A stretch of DNA of 64,000 nucleotides. Origin: Owenia fusiformis. Taxonomy: Eukaryota > Annelida > Polychaeta > Sabellida > Oweniidae. The position numbers and the translations under genes were made by a program. Location: positions 10,639,598 through 10,703,597 of the forward strand of contig CAIIXF020000001.1 of NCBI GenBank assembly GCA_903813345.2, in the 5' to 3' direction. Shown here piece by piece: positions 53,701-62,700 of the stretch. Numbering within the stretch: position 1 is the stretch's first letter; every line of letters starts with the position of its first letter. The notes under the pieces were generated by a model, which made no database searches, was not told where the DNA came from, and worked only from the letters and a program-made list of their open reading frames with translations.

Positions 53701-56700
53701 ACTCGGGAGCACATCCGCAGCAACATACTGATCTATATTCTGTGCTTTGGCTTGCTCATACGTCAGTGCTGTGTCATACATTTCTTCACTTGATCGTTTT
53801 TTCCTTCTATTTGGAATTTTTACAACTATAAATCTTATAAGACTGGAAAGCAAAAAAAACAGACGGATAAACATAAAAATAGACTCGAAAAAGTAGATTT
53901 TGTTTTACTGTAAAAGATGATCTCAGGGAAAAGGCTGTCAAGATGACCAGGCTAGTTGAAAGTGTGTATATTCACTTTTATTATTTTGGCCTGACTGCAA
54001 AACCAATCACCACCCAGATCACCTTATACTCATTTGAAACTTGCAAATTATTCAATACTTTCACCATTTGCTAAAATATGGGTAATTTTAAGTAATGGTT
54101 ACAGTTAAGGACACAATGCTATTTTAAAACCATGAATGTTGACTACCAACATCTGATTCTTGCAATATATCTAATATTTTAACAGTTATAAGAATGAACT
54201 TGGGTTTAAAAAAGGGTCATATGTTAACAAAGAGTATATTCAATATGTTTATCTAATTTGAGCTCAATTGAGTCATTTATCCACTTTATTCTCCCGATAC
54301 TATGTTTTTCAACAAAATTGTCAATATTTTAATATGGGGAATTAACAGTATATAGTAATACTACATCCACACTACATCCAAACACTCTACTTTTATAATT
54401 ATGAAATATTTGCTCACTCTGGTTGGTCAATCCCTTGTGTGTACATAGCACCCTCTTTAAATGTGATGTCTACCATTCCGTTCATAGATTCCTTGTTACC
54501 ATCACCAACTTTAACTTTCATATCATCCTTTGGGATCGCAGGAGGAGCTACAATTGAATATTCAATACTATCAATGTACTGGTTCTTTACACATTTTAAA
54601 TGAATTTCTATCTGTCTGTATGCTTTCTGTTCCAATCCAAAAAGTGAGAATAGGAAACAATTCAAAATATGTTGCACAATGTGTAAAATTTAGAGAACAA
54701 GTTTTTATAAAATCACAGGAAAAATACTGAAGAATCCTAGCGCAACAGTGATGATAATGACATCATTGACAAGTTATTCTCTCACAATCATGTGACTTTT
54801 CTATATGTTTATCTGAAATCAACATCCAACATTTTAGAACCTCTATTATATGTTAATATAATGTGTTTCTTGTTCAAATCCAGGGCTTACGTTTTTTCAT
54901 TGTTTTCTGTGTGATTGGATTAGATGCAGGCCCCGGTCCAATACTTGTAGATGCACTAACAAAGCAAGAGTAGTTGCTTTCAGATTCAAGGTTGTCAACT
55001 CTTATTTCCAAAGTTGAGCTGTCCACTGTACTTGATCGTTGGAAATCTGAGGACTGATCCTCACACTTGGCCTACAGACATAGTACAATGAAAATTAAAC
55101 TCATAGTAATATTATTTGTACACATGGAAATATCAAAATAGGTTCTAAATAAAGCTATAAAATCTTGCATCATCTATTACATTTAACTTTAAGTTAATGC
55201 AGGTCATGGAACTCTGAAAGGTATTCAACTAGTTCCACTTACAAAAAAGTTCCACTTTCAAAGGTGTTCCACTAACAAAGGAGTTCCACTTACAGAGGAC
55301 CACTACCTAAAAGCCTTTACTGTACATTAACTTGTGAACAACCACATCTATGTACTGTACTTTATACTCACCGTGTAGTTGGTGATGATACCATTCTTCT
55401 CAAGAGGTTCTTCATACTCTAATCTTATATAGTCACTGCCATGTGACAAACGTTTGAGATTCCTCGGGGCGCTTGGAACTGGAAAACATCATGAAAACCA
55501 AATACTAAATAGATAATCAGATTACTATTATTTTATTCAATTCAAGAACATTTCTAGCATTTTGAAGTAATACGTAACAATATACTACAGAAAAATGAGA
55601 GCGACTTTTGGGAATGTATAGAAAATGGCTGAATGAAAATGTTTGAATTATCCTGTATGATATTAGTAGTTTTTACTTGAACATTAAATGGTCTTCTTTG
55701 AAAATTCAGTCTTACAACAACACAATATTGATCAATTAAAAGTTCACCAGGAAATGTTGTTTACATAGATAATACTACAGATCCTTTAAATTACCCCCTT
55801 CTTGAGTTCTAAGTTCTCCAACACTGCTGTTTACACTGTAATCATCATCATTTGTAATTCTGATCTTGAATACATATGTGGTGAAGAAATCTAGAGCTGG
55901 GATGGTATATTCAGGAGTTTTTGTGTCTTCCATTTGCATAGCACTCCAAACAGTGTCTTCTTCTCTCTTGTATAGGATCTCTACTTTAGTCAGACTGTTA
56001 CAGCCCCATGTGTCCATAGGGGGATACTGGAAAATATGCCAAATGGTGAAATAGGAATTCAAATATTAATTAACTGAAACTGGAAAAGTACTATTGATAT
56101 TCATCAGAAATAATAAACCAGAACAACGGCAACGCCAAAGCGTAGCGAATCCCATCGAACAGCCTTGGCTGGCATTTTTACAAACAAAGTATATAGCAAA
56201 AATGGCAGCCATTTTTCAAAATGGCCACCTTCTACCAAAAGTGTCATTAGACAGTGTGCCATACTTATAATATTCACATACCAAATATGAACAAAATCGC
56301 TCTACTACTTTTCGAGTTATAGTAAAATGCGTTAAAATGGCGGCCATTTTCAAAAATGGCCACCTTCTACCAAAAGTGTCATTAGACAGTGTGCCATGCT
56401 TATAGTATTCACATACCAAATATGAACAAAATCGCTCCACTACTTTTCAAGTTATAGTAAAATACATTAAAATGGCAGCTAATTTTCAAAATGTCCGCCA
56501 TTTTTCAAAATGGCAGCCTTCTACCAAAAGTGTCATTAAAGACAGTGTGCCATGCTTATAGTATTCACATACCAAATATGAACAAAATCGCTCCACTACT
56601 TTTCGAGTTACAGCAAAAATCGTAAAATAACGAGTAAAGGCCGCCATTTTTTAAGATGGCTGCCATGTGCTTTTTTAATATCTACATTTCTAGCTTTATT

Positions 56701-59700
56701 AATGTCTTACATAATTTTTTACATTTAAAACATATTGCTATTACAGTTTTACATATTGCACCTAAATTACTGTAAAATCGGTACTAAAATGGCCGCCATT
56801 TTTAAATGAACAGCCATTTTGAAAATCGGCTTTCGAGCAGAACTTCTAACCCCATAGGGTATGTGTGTACAAAATATGAACAAAATCGGGCCAACGGTAT
56901 TTGAGACTTGAGTTATTGCCCGGACAGACGGATGGACGTACGTACAGACGTACGTACGGACGGACGGAGGCGTTCCCTATATCCCTCCGAACTTCGTTCG
57001 ATGGGATAATTAAAGTAATGGCTTGATATTTCATATGTTGTATAAATATTTAAAGTCTTACAGTCCAAGTGAGCTTGACAGAAGTTTTTGGACTTTCACT
57101 AGCTGAAACACTGTCTGTTATATTGCATCCTTCTGTGGGAGCTGGAAAAAAAATTAAAAAATTTAAATTTAAAAGGTAACAGTTTCTGCAACATTTTCTT
57201 ATCATTTCTTATTATGTTCATTTATTTTACATATAAGATTTCGATAGCTGAGGCATAAAGGACTATTGTCAGACTCCATATTAAAACCATGCTTTGCCTC
57301 ATTTATAAAAGATATATTCTCATCTGGATTTTCAGCATAAAAGAGAGATCAAGGACTAGTAACTAATGTAAAGCAGAAAAAACATGAGGCCACCTTCAAA
57401 GAGATGCACAAAGCGCGATACAATACCAAAACAATTATGTTAATTTTATGATAACCTCCACATAGGGTTGTTCCTTCAGCTCCTCTTGGTCCTGGTCTCC
57501 CTTGGTAAAGCTGACCTTTATACTCAGAGTAAATCACAACCCTGAATGCATAGGCCTTATTAGTAGCAAGGCCAGTAACAACCGTTGTATTTGTATTGCC
57601 TTCTCTTATATGGTCCACCTGACAAGAGATTAAATCTATAATTAACATTTTTGACTTTTAACTTTATTTTGATGCCTTTCTACTTATTACAAGTAATTTA
57701 ATACAATGAATAATGACAAAATTGAATATTGTATGTGAAGTACTTCAAAATCACAGATATCATAGCCTCAAGTTAATTAATGCACATGTATTGCATTTAC
57801 TTGTCTTGTACAATAACACCAAAGTGTTCTTCCAAAGTGTGTTACCTTAGGTCCATCGGTGCATATGTCCCCCACACGAGGTACATCACAGTACTGTACA
57901 ATGTAATGCTTTATAGTGACTTTGTCTGCATCACCTGCATCCACTCCTGATGTCCACTGGTTGAATGTTACACTGATTGAATCAGATGTAACACTTCCTT
58001 CAGCTAACACTGGTGGCTTTGTCATAACAGGCAGATCTAATGAACACAAAATATTGTTGTAGCAACAGCATCAATATGTTTTTGTACATTAGTTTTGGAT
58101 ATTGAACTCTGATGACCGTAAAATTAAAACAAAATTCCAATTGTATTGTTTCTCATGTATACTCTCATCTTTTGTGAATCTGAACATCTCAATATACATG
58201 ACAACCTTTCACTTCTCTGTATTACCTTTAGTCAAAGAGTTGTACAAGGGAAATAAAGTGATGAATGAGACAATCACCTTTGCAGAGTTCTTAAACATTT
58301 TCGGATTGAAATTCCTTGACATATTCAGGGAACAATATGAATTTTCAGAGCCGTTTTGCTTTGCACTGCTTCAAGAAACTCATTTCATCTTAATTTCCCT
58401 TACATTTTCAGGTCTGCAAGAACAACAATTTGCGACTGTTTTGGTCACTCTTAACTTAAAAGTCTCTTTGCATTACAATCAAAATATTGATATTGTATTT
58501 TATTGGACTTACATATATCACATAGAGCACCTAAGTAGTAATCTGCACAACCACAAGAGCCATCAAATCTATCACATGTGCCCCCTGAGCATCCATCATC
58601 ACACCTTTGCTCACAGTTGTCTCCCCAGTAACCACTGGAGCATGCTAAAATATGTGTTTATAACACATGTAATCATAGTTGACAGAAGAAGAATAAATTA
58701 CTAGTAAGCCAATCAGTGGGGTCTAACAACTAAACTTCAAATTAGTTGTCCCAGCCATTTTTTCTTCAATTTTAGAAAATGAAAGAATTTGTCCACATGC
58801 AAACAAATGGGGGTAAATACAATAGTTTGACAATTATGCTTATTTTTCATCTATTCACCACCTTTTAAGGCTGCTGTCAATCATCTTGAGGCCAGAGGTG
58901 AATCTGAGTTATGGTACATGCACTACACTAACATATTTTACTATGAGATCCTACCTCTCTGACAAGGTCCATTGTCTGCATCATCTGTCCATCCTGCACC
59001 ACAACCATTGCTACATTCTCCAGTTGCTTTGTCACATACATCATTGTTCTTACAATGACATGTCTTGTCACATCCACTTCCAAATGTACCTGCGTCACAT
59101 GCTGTAACAAAGCAGGAAAAGGTTAAATGATGTTGTTTTTTATAAGGTCTGACTGGAGAATTTTAAAATAATTTTGCATTTGGTTCCTAATTATCTCCAT
59201 AAAATGACTTACTACTTGTACATACAGTACAATACCAATACTAGATGTACCTCAACTTTTTTCCATGAAAATAATATAGAAATCTAAATTATATTAGATC
59301 ATATTCATCAAATGAAAATCATATACACATGATGGATTGTGGTTTGGGGTAATATTTGGAAACACTTTCGGAATGAACAGGTTACTATTTGTGAAAATTG
59401 AATACAATACTATCATCTCTAATGGACCTACAATAATGATATAATCATATAGACGAACAGTGACTTCACTGCATCAATAAATATCATAATACCCCTTTTA
59501 AGTTACATACATATTGTCCCTTGAGATAAAACACAAATACAACACTTGAGAATAAAAAAAGAATATTGAAAAGTAAGACTGTTTATCATCTACAAGAGCG
59601 TATTTGTTAATGTACATCTTTAGAATGGTTGATATTGACTTCAATTTCAGCATTATGACATACTGTACAGTACCAAAACTCTGCATCAAAGTACCACAGC

Positions 59701-62700
59701 ATTATTGTTCTCGATTCAGAGAGGTTTCCAGTGAGTATCTCCAATAGATATTCTAATTGGCAATCCTCAATATATTAGTAGGTGTTGGACAGTTTGTGAT
59801 GGTCTAAATTATTAATTTCGCTCTTATTAATTCAGGTCTCCCTATAGCACAATAGCAATGTGAATGCCAAGAACATGTAATTATTTACAAGCATTAATGT
59901 TCAATTGCTGCCATTTGGCAGGTTGTATTGTTATTCTTAACTTATGTTTAACTTCGGGGATAAGTTAGTTCATTATAATTAAATATGTATGATTGACTGG
60001 AGGTATGACTAATATACGATCTGTTCAAGTAAAATAATTGTATTCAGTCAAGCATAACTGCAGACTTATTTCAAGCATCCGTGACCCAAAAATGAGCACA
60101 TTTCCACCTTCCCGATGGGTATATATAATATACATAATATGGATAAGCAATATTCAAGATTAATAAAAACCTGATATAAATAAAAACAAGCATTAATGAT
60201 GAGCCATCATACACACCTAGAGTTTTCAATAGAATGTAAACCAAATTTTAGAAGATTTCAATACCCGCAGTGTTGTGATGATTTGCTTTAAAATGAATTG
60301 AAGCAAAATTTATAAGTGGCGTGCACATTCAGAATGACTCAAGATAGGAAGTTCTATCATCACACTTCTTTTCACAGCCATACAAACATCTATTTTATTT
60401 TCTATATCTGATTGAATGCACAATGACACACCTTTGACCTCTGTATTGAAATTAAAAATTCATGGGAAAAATGTAAGCCTTCTCTGTGAATAGCACTTAT
60501 AGCATATTCTAGTTATGAGCAAAAATTGCCCTCAGCTTAATATGAAAACATGATTTCTGATTCATACTGTAGATTTATCCAGACATTAATTAATGTCAGA
60601 AAGAGTTTTGAATGTTTTACTAAGGTGTGGAACATTCATGAGAACAAGGGAGTAAATATACACCCTTGATCATATATATAGAATATTGGGTAATTCACAA
60701 AAAAATATATATTGTCCTAACTATAACAATTACAAAAAGTTAATTGTAGGAAATTGCAAGAATGATTGTTTAGGTAAAAAATACTGTCTACTACTGTCTG
60801 GGTAAAATAAGTTTTCCAGGAAATCTTTATTAATCTCGAGAATATGTTCTTTAACCAGAGTATTCTTAAAGATTTCAATGGATTTTAACAGATTAATTCC
60901 TAAAAAATGAAAAATGTTGTAAATTACAAATGTGTTTGGTTTATTTTTCTGACCAGTCTATGAAGAAATATTTCTTTGCCATTCATTAAAATTTGAGAGG
61001 GCATTGAAAATGATGAAATCAATGGTTCATTGGAAAACATTCCATACATATGAGCAACAGTGTATTAAGATCACAATGACTTCTACTGTGTTGAAAGACC
61101 ACACAAACATGACAAAGATTTGTCATTTACATCGTTACAACATTATTTTGCTGCCTTAAAATAATATTAAAGGTGAAAAGTACAGGGTGTTATAAGCCAA
61201 GGTACATAAAATTGGCTGTTTACTGTTATTTTTAACTTGTTATTTGCAGATGGATTTTCTGAACTTTAAATTATGTTTACTTTCATATTTTATTCATATA
61301 ATTAAACATTCCATGTTAATAATCAATAGAATTTGAATAAAATCAATAGATTAAAGCGAACACACACAATATGATTCAATATCATAACAAATACTAGAAA
61401 CAGCTTTGTTTCTGATATATTAAATACATATTGACCAATTAAAATAAATTCTGCTTAAGTTAATCTTATCAAAATACCAGGATTGTTTTTGCACATGTAT
61501 TTGTATTCATTTTATTGGATTTGAGAACCATATGTTTTCCAAATCCTAAAATTACTTGAGTTTATATCTACTGATGTAAAAAAACAAGTATATTAATGTA
61601 AACAGGTATATTGAGGTGAATATATAATTTAACAACACAATATCCGTGGATTACATGTAGTTTTCCTTTAAATGAGCCACTGATATAAAAATGTACTTAA
61701 ATAAATATAAGATCATAAACACTTATTATTTAAAGAGGATTATTAACCAACCTATTACACGGGCATACGTGTATATGTTAAGTACATAAGTCCATCAACA
61801 TGATCATGTGGATGAATCGTTTTTGGATGTATTACTCTTTTGAAATATTGTTCCTATGTTCACAAAGTCACAGTAATATGAAGGATGAGTTTACTTACTA
61901 GTATTTTAAGCAACCCACATTCATATTAAAGTCAAAAGAATGAAACAACAATATATCCTATATTTACTACAAAATTTTCGGAAATCAAATACCAAAAGAA
62001 TATAAATGTGAAAAACTATAGTAATACATTTATGCTTCTACATAAAAGTGCATAAAAGTTATATTGACATGAGTTTTTGACACATATTTTACCCTCCCAA
62101 TGTCTACTCAAAAAATGATTTTAGAAATTAAAATCCTCAGTTACGCCAATTTTAGATAGAAAAGTTCACAACTTTGATTAACCAATCTGATGATAGTACT
62201 GCATTAAGGTGAATAAGGATACATAGTATATAGTCCACCCGTATAGCTCAGCGGTAGAGCATGTACCTCCTACGCAATTGGTCCCGGATTCGAACCCCCG
62301 TTCAGGCAAGACTTAATTTGCTTGTTTGCGTAAAGTACTTCAGGGTGTTTGACTGAGTGGTCCACAACTCATATAAAAGGCTGTTGTATGTACTTGTATG
62401 CCTATGTATAAGTGCACATAAAAGAACACAGAGTTCCTTCAAGGAGGGACTTCTGGGTCTATCTTCCAGGATAATTAGGTAAATTACGACCATATAGATA
62501 TACTCAAGAAGTATTGCTCACCATCATTAATGGTTAACAAAATACAATACACTTCATGGATTGTAAATTATTTGAGGTAAAGGTACATTGTGTACTTTCT
62601 TTCACAACAATTTAAACCACTTTAGTGCAACTTAGAGTGTCATTGTGACATTGTAACAATGTCTTTCTTTGTTGCGGCTTTATGTATATTTACAATTTCT

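Noticed and set aside
53377-53874. 165-codon minus ORF taken as one protein
   Set aside because: Only 53575-53842 is the exon; both ends read into introns beyond consensus splice sites.
58102-58704. 200-codon plus-strand ORF
   Set aside because: It overlaps the EGF 3 exon in antisense and the adjoining introns; no domain or splice support, and composition explains the length.
62237-62310. Functional tRNA gene
   Set aside because: A and B boxes are good but the anticodon stem does not pair and the acceptor stem is poor; the following body fits a SINE.
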